Below, piece after piece: positions 1 through 8,605 of a stretch of 64,000 nucleotides of DNA. This stretch comes from Betaproteobacteria bacterium HGW-Betaproteobacteria-7 (GTDB lineage Bacteria; Pseudomonadota; Gammaproteobacteria; Burkholderiales; Rhodocyclaceae). The notes beneath the pieces are model-generated. The model saw only the letters and a list, made by a program, of their open reading frames with translations. It made no database searches and had not been told where the DNA came from. Location: NCBI GenBank assembly GCA_002840765.1, contig PHCE01000009.1, positions 62,001 through 126,000 of the forward strand, given 5' to 3'. Positions within the stretch are counted from its first letter, which is position 1. Each line of letters begins with the position of its first letter. The position numbers and the translations under genes were made by a program.

Positions 1-1
1 C

Positions 2-979
2 GTCATCTACGCCACCCGGCAGAGCGCCCATCCGGCCGATCAGGCGCATCCCTACGGCCATGCCCGGGTCGAGACGGCGGCGACGTTGGTCCTCGGTTTT
101 TCGCTGGTGCTGATTGGCGGCGGCATCCTCTGGGAGTCGGGAATGCGTCTGCAGCACGTCGAGGTGCTGCCGGCCGTCGAGATATCTGCCTTCTGGGTAG
201 CGGTGGCCACCGTGCTGGCCAAGGAGGGTCTCTACCGCTACCTGATCGCTGTCGGCAAGCGTCTGCGTTCGCAACTGCTCATTGCCAACGCCCTGCATAC
301 GCGTGCCGATGCAGCTTCGGCCCTGGTTGTCGTCGTCGGCATTGGCGGCGCCTTGATCGGCTGGGGGTTTCTCGATCTGCTGGCGGCGGCGCTGATGGGG
401 TTCATGATCCTGCGCATGGGGGCGGAGCTGGCCTGGGGGGCGATCAAGGAACTGATCGACACCGGTCTCGACGAGTCACGCGTCGAGGCGATCCGCGGCA
501 GCCTGCTGGCGACGCCCGGTGTGCTCGGACTGCACGAACTGCGGACGCGGCGCATGGCCCATCAGGCGCTGGTTGATGCGCATGTGCTGGTCGATCCGCG
601 GATCAGCGTCTCGGAAGGCCATCGCATCGCCGAATCGGCACGCGCCCGCGTCCTGCGCGAGCATCCGGAAGTGCTCGATGTGCTCGTCCATATCGATCCG
701 GAAGATGATCTCGACATCGATCTGGCCAGCGTCGCCCGCCTGCCCGGCCGCACGGCGCTGCTCGCCGAGTTGATGCCCCTGCTGAGCGGCTTGCCGGAGC
801 CGCAGCGGGTCATCCTGCATTATCTGAATGGTGGCATCGAGGTCGAGCTGTTTTTCGCTCATGCCGACTTCGCCGATGCCAGCGATCTGCAGCGGGCGGA
901 AAGGACAGTGGCCGAGCGCTTGCAAACGCATCCGACCATTCGTTCGGCACACGTCAATTGGCGTTTTGCACCAAAATAG
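2..979 (+). CDS. Cation diffusion facilitator (CDF) family metal efflux protein, 5'-truncated by window edge
   Basis: This is the C-terminal part of a CDF transporter, an inner-membrane exporter of divalent metals (Zn, Fe, Co or Cd) driven by proton exchange. The frame is open from base 2, so the true start lies left of the window. The first visible residues include HPYGHARVETAATL, the conserved loop after transmembrane helix 2. Hydrophobic helices follow, then the metal-site motif HTRADAASAL (HxxxD) of helix 5. The last ~150 residues form the cytoplasmic CDF dimerisation domain, which looks longer than the minimal one. The metal cannot be told from this fragment. Its last codons overlap the upstream NtrC-type site of glnA. 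Confidence 0.88.
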   Translation, partial: VIYATRQSAHPADQAHPYGHARVETAATLVLGFSLVLIGGGILWESGMRLQHVEVLPAVEISAFWVAVATVLAKEGLYRYLIAVGKRLRSQLLIANALHTRADAASALVVVVGIGGALIGWGFLDLLAAALMGFMILRMGAELAWGAIKELIDTGLDESRVEAIRGSLLATPGVLGLHELRTRRMAHQALVDAHVLVDPRISVSEGHRIAESARARVLREHPEVLDVLVHIDPEDDLDIDLASVARLPGRTALLAELMPLLSGLPEPQRVILHYLNGGIEVELFFAHADFADASDLQRAERTVAERLQTHPTIRSAHVNWRFAPK

Positions 980-1013
980 GGCGAAATTCCTTGCGATGCA
1001 CCAACGGTGTGCA
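967..1013 (+). promoter_or_regulatory. Two NtrC-type enhancer sites upstream of glnA
   Basis: Bases 997-1013 read TGCACCAACGGTGTGCA, two mismatches from the NtrC dyad TGCACCA-N3-TGGTGCA. Bases 967-983 start TGCACCAAAATAGGG, with a perfect left half and a degraded right half. The two centres are 30 bp apart, about three helical turns, on the same face of the DNA. They lie roughly 100 and 130 bp upstream of the predicted start of glnA transcription, as in enteric glnA. The first site overlaps the end of the CDF gene. Confidence 0.72.
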
Positions 1014-1076
1014 CAGAAAACTCGCGCTAGCCCAGCATCTCATTGTGGCAAAATGGAAAACCAGCTTCTTAACTGT

Positions 1077-1092
1077 TGGCACGCTTTCTGCT
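1077..1092 (+). promoter_or_regulatory. Sigma54 (-24/-12) promoter of glnA
   Basis: The sequence TGGCACG-CTTT-CTGCT matches the RpoN consensus TGGCACG-N4-TTGCW with one change. The GG (1078-1079) and GC (1090-1091) have the required 12-base offset. Transcription would start near 1103, about 60 bases before the glnA ATG. Confidence 0.8.
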
Positions 1093-1165
1093 CAGCCGAC
1101 TGCGTTGCGTTTTTCCATTCTCGCCGGAACCGCCGGCAACCTGTTTTCTTAGGAGACTCAAGCTC

Positions 1166-2581
1166 ATGGCAACCCCGCAAGACGTGATCAAGATGATTAA
1201 GGAAAACGACGCCAAGTTCGTCGATTTCCGTTTCACCGATACCCGTGGCAAGGAACAGCACGTCACCGTGCCGGTCTCCGCCTTCGATGAAGACAAGTTC
1301 GAGAATGGCCACGCCTTTGACGGTTCCTCGATCGCCGGCTGGAAGGGTATCCAGGCTTCCGACATGCAACTGATGCCGGATGCTGCCACCGCCTACATCG
1401 ATCCGTTCTTTGACGAAACCACCATCGTCCTCACCTGCGACGTTGTTGATCCCGCCGACGGCCGCGGCTATGACCGCGATCCGCGCTCCATCGCCAAGCG
1501 CGCCGAAGCCTACCTGAAGTCCTGCGGCATCGGTGATACCGCCTACTTTGGTCCGGAACCCGAATTCTTCATCTTTGACGGCGTCGAGTGGTCTGTCGAT
1601 ATGTCCGGCTGCAACCTGAAGATCCATTCTTCCGAAGCTGCCTGGAACTCCGGCGAGAAGAACGAAGGCATGGGCGCCACCGGCCACCGTCCGGGCGTCA
1701 AGGGCGGCTACTTCCCGGTGCCGCCGGTCGACAGTCTGCACGACATCCGTTCGGCCATGTGTCTGACCCTGGAAGCCCTGGGCGTGCCGGTCGAAGTGCA
1801 TCACCACGAAGTCGCCAACGCCGGCCAGTGCGAAATCGGTACCCAGTTCTCGACGCTGGTCAAGCGCGCCGACTGGACCCAGATCCTCAAGTACGTGGTG
1901 CACAACGTGTCGCACCAGTACGGCAAGACCGCCACCTTCATGCCGAAGCCGATCGTCGGCGACAACGGCTCGGGCATGCACGTGCACCAGTCGATCTGGA
2001 AGGACGGCAAGAACCTGTTCGCTGGTGACGGTTATGCCGGTCTGTCCGATCTGGCCCTGTTCTACATCGGCGGCATCATCAAGCACGCCAAGGCCCTGAA
2101 CGCCATCACCAACCCGGGCACCAACTCCTACAAGCGTCTGGTTCCGCACTACGAGGCCCCGGTCAAGCTGGCTTACTCGGCCAAGAACCGTTCGGCTTCG
2201 ATCCGCATCCCGCACGTCGCTTCGACCAAGGCACGTCGTATCGAGACCCGTTTCCCGGATCCGATCGCCAACCCGTACCTGTGCTTCGCCGCGCTGCTGA
2301 TGGCCGGTCTGGACGGTATCCAGAACAAGTGCCACCCGGGCGATCCGGCCGACAAGAACCTGTACGATCTGCCGCCGGAAGAAGACGCGAAGATCCCGAC
2401 CGTTTGCGCCTCGCTGGAAGAAGCCCTGGCTGCGCTGGACAAGGATCGCGAGTTCCTGACCAAGGGTGGCGTTTTCTCCAACGACTGGATCGATGCCTAC
2501 CTCAGCCTGAAGATGGACGAAGTCAACAAGGTTCGCATGACCACGCACCCGGTCGAGTTCGAGCTGTACTACAGCTGCTGA
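1166..2581 (+). CDS. glnA: Glutamine synthetase type I
   Basis: Glutamine synthetase condenses glutamate and ammonium with ATP and is the main ammonium-assimilating enzyme in the cytoplasm. The 471-residue product begins [15 protein letters not shown] and has the family length. It carries the beta-Grasp N-domain, the catalytic [11 protein letters not shown] segment, the [10 protein letters not shown] motif and the C-terminal adenylylation region of type I-beta enzymes. The frame is open 30 codons further upstream. ATG 1166 is preferred because AGGAG lies 10 bases before it and the product then starts where family members do. An NtrC-type enhancer and a sigma54 promoter precede it, and a strong terminator follows. 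Confidence 0.98.
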   Translation: MATPQDVIKMIKENDAKFVDFRFTDTRGKEQHVTVPVSAFDEDKFENGHAFDGSSIAGWKGIQASDMQLMPDAATAYIDPFFDETTIVLTCDVVDPADGRGYDRDPRSIAKRAEAYLKSCGIGDTAYFGPEPEFFIFDGVEWSVDMSGCNLKIHSSEAAWNSGEKNEGMGATGHRPGVKGGYFPVPPVDSLHDIRSAMCLTLEALGVPVEVHHHEVANAGQCEIGTQFSTLVKRADWTQILKYVVHNVSHQYGKTATFMPKPIVGDNGSGMHVHQSIWKDGKNLFAGDGYAGLSDLALFYIGGIIKHAKALNAITNPGTNSYKRLVPHYEAPVKLAYSAKNRSASIRIPHVASTKARRIETRFPDPIANPYLCFAALLMAGLDGIQNKCHPGDPADKNLYDLPPEEDAKIPTVCASLEEALAALDKDREFLTKGGVFSNDWIDAYLSLKMDEVNKVRMTTHPVEFELYYSC

Positions 2582-2598
2582 TCCTTAGGGACACTGCG

Positions 2599-2627
2599 AA
2601 GGGCGGGGATTTCCCCGCCCTTTTTCT
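2599..2627 (+). terminator. Rho-independent terminator of glnA
   Basis: GGGCGGGG (2601-2608) pairs with CCCCGCCC (2613-2620) around a four-base loop and is followed by TTTTTCTTT. It ends the glnA transcript before the DUF4124 gene. Confidence 0.9.
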
Positions 2628-2686
2628 TTGCCTGTCCCGACAGCCGTTAACCGGGTACACTTCATCTGTTGCTAGGAAGGATGACG

Positions 2687-3148
2687 ATGATACGTATTGC
2701 GCTAGCCCTCCTGATCGGTGCCGCGAGTCTGCCGGCAGCGGCCCAGACCATCTACAAGTGTGTCGATGACCAAGGTGGTACGCTGATTTCGACGACCCGC
2801 GCCAACAAGGACTGCAAGGCGGTGGTCAGTTCCCCGGAGACCTCAGTGCCGGCGCCGCGGCAGCGCGCCGCTACCGCCGCGGCCAATCCGACGCCGGCCA
2901 GTTTTCCGCGCGTTCAGGAAGATACCCAGAAGGCCCGTGATAACGACCGCCGGCACATACTCGAGCAGGAACTGGCTGGCGAGCAGCGCAATCTCACCCT
3001 GGCGAAGCGCGAACTGGCCGAGCAGGAAGGCCTGCGTGGCCCCTCCGGGGCTGGCGGGATTGACCGCACGGCGCCGTACCGCGACCGCGTCGCCCAGCAC
3101 GAACGCAATATCGTCGCCATCCAGAAGGAATTGAGCGGCTTGCGCTGA
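2687..3148 (+). CDS. DUF4124-containing periplasmic protein
   Basis: A 153-residue protein of unknown function. A signal peptide (MIRIALALLIGAASLPAAAQ) is followed by a DUF4124-like segment, TIYKCVDDQGGTLIS, with two cysteines. Then comes a low-complexity Pro/Ala stretch and a charged helical C-terminal half that may form a coiled coil. ATG 2687 is chosen because AGGAAGG ends six bases upstream; ATG 2681 directly abuts that Shine-Dalgarno and is unlikely. It lies between glnA and ntrB, a place where small DUF4124 proteins occur in related betaproteobacteria (recalled, not checked). Nothing visible ties it to nitrogen control. Confidence 0.82.
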   Translation: MIRIALALLIGAASLPAAAQTIYKCVDDQGGTLISTTRANKDCKAVVSSPETSVPAPRQRAATAAANPTPASFPRVQEDTQKARDNDRRHILEQELAGEQRNLTLAKRELAEQEGLRGPSGAGGIDRTAPYRDRVAQHERNIVAIQKELSGLR

Positions 3149-3193
3149 TTGGCGCAGCGCGCTTCCTGTCGACCTCCTTAGCCGTTTCCGGAC

Positions 3194-4267
3194 ATGAACG
3201 TCACGCATGCCTCCTACGCCGGCCTTGATCTGCTGGCCTCTGCCGTGCTGCTGCTCGACGCTGGGCAATTGATCCGCTACATCAATCCGGCCGGCGAAAA
3301 CCTGCTGGCGGTCAGCGGTCGGGCGATCACCGGCCGCACCCTGGCTGATGTCTGCACCTGCTCGACGACACTGCAGGCGGCGCTCGACAACGGGCTGAAC
3401 AACAACTGGGGCTATACCGGCCAGAATATCCAGCTCCGGCGCAGCGACGGCGAACTGTTGCACCTCAACTGCACGGTGACGCCGCTGCGCCCGGACATCG
3501 CCGGGGGCATGCGTCTGCTGCTCGAACTGCAGCCGATCGAACACCATCTGGCGGCAACCCGCGAGGAACGCCTGATCGAGCAGCAGCAGGCGAGCCGCGA
3601 GCTGATCCGCAACTTGGCGCACGAAATCAAGAATCCGCTGGGCGGCATCCGCGGTGCCGCGCAATTGCTCGAACACGAACTGGCGCATTTGACCAACGCG
3701 CCGTCGCTGAAGGAATACACCCAGGTCATCATCAAGGAGGCCGACCGGCTGCAGGATCTGATGCAGCGCCTGCTGACGCCGCACCGGGCGATGCTGCCGA
3801 CGACGGTGAATATCCACGAAATACTGGAGCGCGTGCGCAGCCTGCTGACCGCCGAGTTTCCCGGTTCACTGGCCATTGCCCGCGACTACGACACCAGCCT
3901 GCCGGAGTTGGTCGGCGACCGTGAGCAACTGATCCAGGCGGTGCTCAACATTGCCCGCAATGCGGCCCAGGCGATGAACGGCGACGGTGAGATCGTGCTG
4001 CGCACGCGCGCCCTGCGTCAGGTGACGCTGGCCAAGAAGCGCTATCGCCTGGCCTTGGAAATCAAGGTCATCGACAACGGCCCCGGCATTCCCGAGGACA
4101 TCCGCGAGCGCATGTTCTATCCGCTGGTTTCCGGTCGCGAAGGCGGCAGTGGCTTGGGTCTGACCATTGCCCAGAATTTCATCCAGCATCATCACGGCAC
4201 CATCGATTGTTCCAGCCGGCCGGGCAATACAGTGTTCACGCTGCGCCTGCCGGTGGAGCAGGCCTGA
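3194..4267 (+). CDS. ntrB: Nitrogen regulation sensor histidine kinase NtrB
   Basis: NtrB (GlnL) phosphorylates or dephosphorylates NtrC in response to PII signalling. The 357-residue soluble protein has an N-terminal PAS domain (about 10-120), an H-box NLAHEIKNPLGG with His143, an N/G1 box DNGPGIPEDI and a G2 box GGSGLGLTIAQ. There is no signal peptide or membrane segment, as expected. It is followed 33 bases later by ntrC, and the pair is the standard glnA-linked nitrogen two-component system. Confidence 0.95.
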   Translation: MNVTHASYAGLDLLASAVLLLDAGQLIRYINPAGENLLAVSGRAITGRTLADVCTCSTTLQAALDNGLNNNWGYTGQNIQLRRSDGELLHLNCTVTPLRPDIAGGMRLLLELQPIEHHLAATREERLIEQQQASRELIRNLAHEIKNPLGGIRGAAQLLEHELAHLTNAPSLKEYTQVIIKEADRLQDLMQRLLTPHRAMLPTTVNIHEILERVRSLLTAEFPGSLAIARDYDTSLPELVGDREQLIQAVLNIARNAAQAMNGDGEIVLRTRALRQVTLAKKRYRLALEIKVIDNGPGIPEDIRERMFYPLVSGREGGSGLGLTIAQNFIQHHHGTIDCSSRPGNTVFTLRLPVEQA

Positions 4268-4300
4268 GTCTTGCTTTTCAATGGCTTGTCGCCACAGTGA

Positions 4301-5728
4301 ATGAGCCAAAATAATATGAAACCGGTCTGGATCGTAGACGACGATCGCTCCATCCGCTGGGTCCTGGAAAAGACTCTGACCCGCGAGGGCATCCCGTTCA
4401 AGAGTTTTGCTTCGGCCAGCGAGGCGATTTCCCAGCTGGAGCAAGGCGTCGAGCCGCCACAGGTGCTGATGTCCGACATCCGCATGCCAGGCCAGTCCGG
4501 GCTGGAGCTGCTGCAGGAAGTGAAGACCCGTTTCCCGTCGGTGCCGGTCATCATCATGACCGCCTATTCCGATCTGGAAAGCGCTGTCGCCGCCTTCCAG
4601 GGAGGTGCCTTTGAATACCTGCCGAAGCCGTTCGATGTCGACCAAGCAGTCGAACTGATCCGGCGCGCTATTGATGAGTCGATGCACCAGAGTGGTGCGA
4701 TGGAAGAAGAGGGTTTGGTGCCCGAGATTCTCGGTCAGGCGCCGGCCATGCAGGAGGTCTTCCGCGCCATCGGCCGGCTGGCCTTGTCGCATGCGACAGT
4801 GCTGATCACCGGCGAATCGGGTTCCGGCAAGGAACTGGTGGCGCGTGCCCTGCACCGGCACAGCCCGCGCTCCGACAAGCCATTCATCGCCATCAACACG
4901 GCGGCGATTCCGAAGGATCTGCTGGAATCGGAACTGTTCGGCCATGAACGCGGCGCCTTCACCGGCGCTCAGGCCCAGCGTCGTGGTCGTTTCGAACAAG
5001 CCGAGAGCGGCACGCTGTTCCTCGATGAAATCGGTGACATGCCTTCGGAACTGCAGACGCGCCTGTTGCGAGTGTTGTCCGATGGCCATTTCTACCGGGT
5101 CGGTGGCCACTCGCCGATCAAGGCCAACGTCCGCGTCATTGCCGCCACCCACCAGAACCTGGAAAGCCGGGTCAAGGAAGGCCTGTTCCGCGAAGACCTC
5201 TTTCATCGCCTGAACGTCATCCGCATTCGTCTCCCGTCGCTGCGTGAGCGCCGCGAGGACATCCCGCTGCTCACCCGCCACTTCCTGCAGAAGAGCGCCC
5301 GCGAACTGGGCGTCGAAACCAAGCGCCTCTCGGAAGCGGCGCTCAAGTATCTGCAGGGCCTCGATTTCCAGGGCAACGTCCGCCAACTGGAAAATCTCTG
5401 CCACTGGCTGACCGTGATGGCACCGGGGCAGCAGGTCGAGGTCGGTGACCTGCCAGGTGAACTGCGCGAGTCGGTGCCGGTGAGTCTGGCCACCGATTGG
5501 GAGAGCGCTCTGGAAGGCGAGGTCGATCGCCTTCTGGTTCGTGGTGTGCCGGATGTGCACGGCGTGCTGGCGCAGACCTTCGAGCGCATCCTGATCTCGC
5601 GCGCCCTGGCCCATACCGGCGGCCGGCGGATCGAGGCGGCCCAGGCGCTCGGCATTGGCCGCAACACCATCACGCGCAAGATTGCCGACCTCGGCATCGA
5701 CGGCGGAAAGGAAGCCGCTACGGAGTAA
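4301..5728 (+). CDS. ntrC: Nitrogen regulation response regulator NtrC, sigma54 activator
   Basis: NtrC binds enhancers such as those upstream of glnA and remodels sigma54-RNA polymerase by ATP hydrolysis. The 475-residue protein has a receiver domain with Asp59 and Lys109. Its AAA+ domain has Walker A GESGSGKE near 171 and the sigma54-contact loop GAFTGA at 218-223. A C-terminal Fis-type HTH ends in ARNTITRK-like sequence (IGRNTITRKIADLGI). Length and order match NtrC. ATG 4301 is used; ATG 4316 is a possible alternative and neither has a strong Shine-Dalgarno. Confidence 0.96.
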   Translation: MSQNNMKPVWIVDDDRSIRWVLEKTLTREGIPFKSFASASEAISQLEQGVEPPQVLMSDIRMPGQSGLELLQEVKTRFPSVPVIIMTAYSDLESAVAAFQGGAFEYLPKPFDVDQAVELIRRAIDESMHQSGAMEEEGLVPEILGQAPAMQEVFRAIGRLALSHATVLITGESGSGKELVARALHRHSPRSDKPFIAINTAAIPKDLLESELFGHERGAFTGAQAQRRGRFEQAESGTLFLDEIGDMPSELQTRLLRVLSDGHFYRVGGHSPIKANVRVIAATHQNLESRVKEGLFREDLFHRLNVIRIRLPSLRERREDIPLLTRHFLQKSARELGVETKRLSEAALKYLQGLDFQGNVRQLENLCHWLTVMAPGQQVEVGDLPGELRESVPVSLATDWESALEGEVDRLLVRGVPDVHGVLAQTFERILISRALAHTGGRRIEAAQALGIGRNTITRKIADLGIDGGKEAATE

Positions 5729-5738
5729 AATCCGTGGC

Positions 5739-6557
5739 ATGCCCCTGATTGACCTCGTCCTGCTCAAAGCCCGGCTCGCCGAACTGGCCGGGCGTTTTGA
5801 CGTGGACGCGCTGGACTCCTGCGATTCGACGAGCAGCGAGCTGCTGCGCCGGGCCGACGTCGGCGTGCCGGCGGGCACGGTGATTGTTGCCGACCGCCAG
5901 CTGGCCGGCCGTGGGCGGCGCGGCCGGGAGTGGTTGTCGGCGCCGGAAAGCAGCCTGACCTTTTCCGTGCTCTGGCGCTTTCCCGGCAGCATGGGGCGGC
6001 TGGGCGGACTGTCGCTGGCCGTCGGCGTCGCCCTGGTGCAGGCGCTGGAAGGCCTGGGCGCGCGCGGTGTCGGCCTCAAGTGGCCGAACGACCTGTTGCT
6101 GGCGACGGCCGAAGGTCAGGCCAAAGTGGCCGGCGTCCTGGTCGAACTGGCCAGTGATCGGCGCGGCTGCCAGGCGGTGATCGGGATCGGCATCAACCTG
6201 CTCCAGCCATCGGGCGAACTGCCCCAGCCGGCGGCCGGACTGGCGCAGGCGGGGCTACCGGAAATCGACCGCCACCTTCTGCTGGCCGCCATCTTGCGCG
6301 AGTTGGCCGATGTCCTCGATCGCTTCGCTGCCGATGGCTTCGCCGCCCTGCGTCCGCAATGGCAGCAGCGCCATGTCTGGCAGGGACAGCTTGTCCGAAT
6401 TATCGGCGAAGCCGAGCCGCCACTCGTCGGTACCTGCCTCGGCGTCGACGAAGATGGTGCCCTCCTGCTCGACACCGCTGCTGGCACACAACGCATCTAC
6501 AGCGGCGACGTCAGCCTTCGCCCCGAAGGAAGTACCCTTGGGGTGCGCCCCGGATGA
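5739..6557 (+). CDS. birA: Biotin--[acetyl-CoA carboxylase] ligase, monofunctional
   Basis: The enzyme activates biotin with ATP and attaches it to the carboxylase carrier protein. The 272-residue product has the adenylate-binding GRGRRGREW motif near residue 64, KWPNDLL and the C-terminal SH3-like domain. It has no N-terminal winged helix, so it is a ligase without the biotin-operon repressor function of E. coli BirA. The frame is open 28 codons upstream inside ntrC, but MPLIDLVLL is the natural start after the ntrC stop. Its stop overlaps the coaX start as ATGA. Confidence 0.93.
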   Translation: MPLIDLVLLKARLAELAGRFDVDALDSCDSTSSELLRRADVGVPAGTVIVADRQLAGRGRRGREWLSAPESSLTFSVLWRFPGSMGRLGGLSLAVGVALVQALEGLGARGVGLKWPNDLLLATAEGQAKVAGVLVELASDRRGCQAVIGIGINLLQPSGELPQPAAGLAQAGLPEIDRHLLLAAILRELADVLDRFAADGFAALRPQWQQRHVWQGQLVRIIGEAEPPLVGTCLGVDEDGALLLDTAAGTQRIYSGDVSLRPEGSTLGVRPG

Positions 6558-7270
6558 TCCTCTGTCTCGACTGCGGTAATAGCCGCCTCAAGTGGGGCTT
6601 GCACGATGGTGCCGAGTGGCTGGCGCAGGGCGCGCTCGCCCATGACGAGATCGCCGCGCTGGCCGGCTTGCTACAGCGCTGGCCGCAGCCCGGGCAAGTG
6701 TTGCTGGCCAATGTGGCGGGTCCGGCGGTTGGCACGAGCATTCGTCGTAGCCTGGGCAACTGGGCGGATCGCCTGCAGGAAGTGCGGAGCACAGCCAGTT
6801 GTGCCGGGGTGAGCAACCACTACGTGCAGCCGGAGCGCCTCGGCGTCGATCGCTGGTGTGCCCTGATCGGTGCCTGGGGGCAGACGCAGGCGGCCTGTCT
6901 GGTGGTGATGGCGGGAACGGCGACGACGATCGATACGCTTGATGCCGGCGGCAATTTTCTCGGTGGCCTGATCCTGCCCGGCAGCGAATTGATGCGCCGG
7001 GCCCTGGCCCGTGATACGGCCGGACTGCCGCTGGCCGACGGCCACTGGTCGGCGGCGCCGCGCTCTACCGAGGATGCCATCACAACCGGCGCCATCGAGG
7101 CGCAGGTCGGCGCCATCGAACGTGCCTTCGCCCGCCTGGGCGCGCCGGCGGCCGTTTGTCTGGTTTCCGGCGGCAATGCCGATGTCTTGCTGCCGCGCCT
7201 TGCCATGCCCAGTGTCCGGGCGCAGAATCTGCCACTTGAGGGATTGCTGCGCATTGGCCGCAGCCAATGA
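6554..7270 (+). CDS. coaX: Type III pantothenate kinase
   Basis: CoaX phosphorylates pantothenate, the first step of coenzyme A synthesis. The 238-residue protein starts MILCLDCGNSRLKWG, the ASKHA-fold phosphate-1 motif. It carries the type III signature GVDRWCALIGA and MAGTATTIDTLD, followed by GGLILPG. It overlaps birA by four bases, so the two are translationally coupled, a common birA-coaX pairing. Confidence 0.94.
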   Translation: MILCLDCGNSRLKWGLHDGAEWLAQGALAHDEIAALAGLLQRWPQPGQVLLANVAGPAVGTSIRRSLGNWADRLQEVRSTASCAGVSNHYVQPERLGVDRWCALIGAWGQTQAACLVVMAGTATTIDTLDAGGNFLGGLILPGSELMRRALARDTAGLPLADGHWSAAPRSTEDAITTGAIEAQVGAIERAFARLGAPAAVCLVSGGNADVLLPRLAMPSVRAQNLPLEGLLRIGRSQ

Positions 7271-7285
7271 GAAATAAATAACGAC

Positions 7286-8605
7286 ATGGGGATGGAGATT
7301 GTTTCAGTAGCCGACCTGAAGCTTGGCATGTTCGTCGTCGAGCCCGATTGCCCGTGGACGGATCTGCCCTTTGCGCTGCAGGGCTTTGTCATCTCGTCGC
7401 CGAAGCAAGTCGATATTTTTCAGAGCAAATGCCGTTTCGTCCACGTCGACTACTCGCGCTCGCTGAATGAGCATTACCGGGAAAACAAGCGTGAGCGGGA
7501 TGCTCCCTTGCGCGCCGCGCCCTTCGCCCGGGTGGCAACGGAGGATGCGGCGGGACGACCGCAAGGCCGGTCAGCATTCACCTTGCGGACGGTGGACGAA
7601 GGGCTGCGGACCCGGCGCCAGCGCTTCCTCGGCTTTCTCCAGCAGCAGGACGGCAGTGAGTACGCCCGCGAGCTGAGCAGCGAACTGGATTTCATCGAGC
7701 CGCGTTTCGACGACTTCCAGCATACCTTGCACAACACCTTCAAGCACGTCGAGGCCGAGCAGAACGTCGATCTGCGCCAGGTGCGCGAAGGCCTGCACGA
7801 CATGGCCGGCAGCCTCAAGCGCAACCCAGATGCCTTGGTCTGGCTGCTTCGTCTGCGCCAGATTGACGAATACAGTTTTGATCACGCTTTAGATGTTGCC
7901 GTTTATCTGCTCATGCTGGGCAGCCATATCGGCTGGCGTGGCCAGCGCCTGATCGAACTCGGCCTGGCCGGCTTGCTGCAGGATGTCGGCAAATCGCAAC
8001 TGCCTCAGGAGTTGCTGACCAAGGCCGGGCAGCTATCGACAGACGAACAGGCGCTGGTCCGCTCGCATGTCGCCAGCTCGCTGGAAATCCTTTTTGCCCA
8101 TGCCCATTTGTCGAGTGAGGTGCTGGTCATCGTCTCGCGGCATCACGAGCGCTGGGACGGCAGCGGCTACCCGCGGGGCCTGAGTGGCAACCAGATCGGC
8201 CTGGGCAGCGAGATGGCCGGCCTCGTCGACTCTTTCTGCGCCATGCTCAAGCACAAGCCCTACCGTAATGCGCTGGGCCATCAGGGAGCGCTCGAGAATA
8301 TCTACAACCAGCGCAACCGCCAGTTCAATCCGGCGTTGCTCGAGCAGTTTGTGCAATGCGTCGGGCTTTACCCGATCGGCACGCTGGTCGAACTCGACAG
8401 CGGCGAAATCGGCGTCGTCATCCAGCAAAACCGGGTTCAGCGCTCGCGGCCGCGCGTTCTCCTCTTGCTCGACCGGCAGAAGGAAGCCATACCGGGCTAC
8501 AAGGTGCTCGACCTGCGCGACAAGTCGAGCCAGAAGCTGCACGTCGCCCAAACCCTGCCGCCCGATGCCTACGGACTTTCCGGTGATGACTTCTACCTCC
8601 GCTAG
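7286..8605 (+). CDS. DUF3391/HD-GYP domain protein with degenerate HD motif
   Basis: HD-GYP proteins usually hydrolyse cyclic di-GMP. This 439-residue cytoplasmic protein has an N-terminal DUF3391-type domain (about 1-90), a helical linker and an HD-GYP domain from about 190. The metal ligand His200 and the signature HHERWDGSGYPRGLSG are present, but the HD pair is QD (GLLQDVGKSQLP, Gln232-Asp233). The DNA reads CAG GAT here. Loss of the first histidine of HD removes a metal ligand, so the protein may bind c-di-GMP or be weakly active. It overlaps the downstream EAL gene by 20 bases, suggesting joint translation. Confidence 0.88.
   Translation: MGMEIVSVADLKLGMFVVEPDCPWTDLPFALQGFVISSPKQVDIFQSKCRFVHVDYSRSLNEHYRENKRERDAPLRAAPFARVATEDAAGRPQGRSAFTLRTVDEGLRTRRQRFLGFLQQQDGSEYARELSSELDFIEPRFDDFQHTLHNTFKHVEAEQNVDLRQVREGLHDMAGSLKRNPDALVWLLRLRQIDEYSFDHALDVAVYLLMLGSHIGWRGQRLIELGLAGLLQDVGKSQLPQELLTKAGQLSTDEQALVRSHVASSLEILFAHAHLSSEVLVIVSRHHERWDGSGYPRGLSGNQIGLGSEMAGLVDSFCAMLKHKPYRNALGHQGALENIYNQRNRQFNPALLEQFVQCVGLYPIGTLVELDSGEIGVVIQQNRVQRSRPRVLLLLDRQKEAIPGYKVLDLRDKSSQKLHVAQTLPPDAYGLSGDDFYLR

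Noticed and set aside
1040..2548. A 502-codon minus-strand frame opposite glnA
   Set aside because: glnA is certain on the plus strand; the reverse translation shows no recognisable protein features.
3866..6079. A 737-codon open frame on the minus strand
   Set aside because: It is antisense to ntrB, ntrC and birA, which have clear motifs. Long reverse frames are common in GC-rich genes and this one shows no domain.
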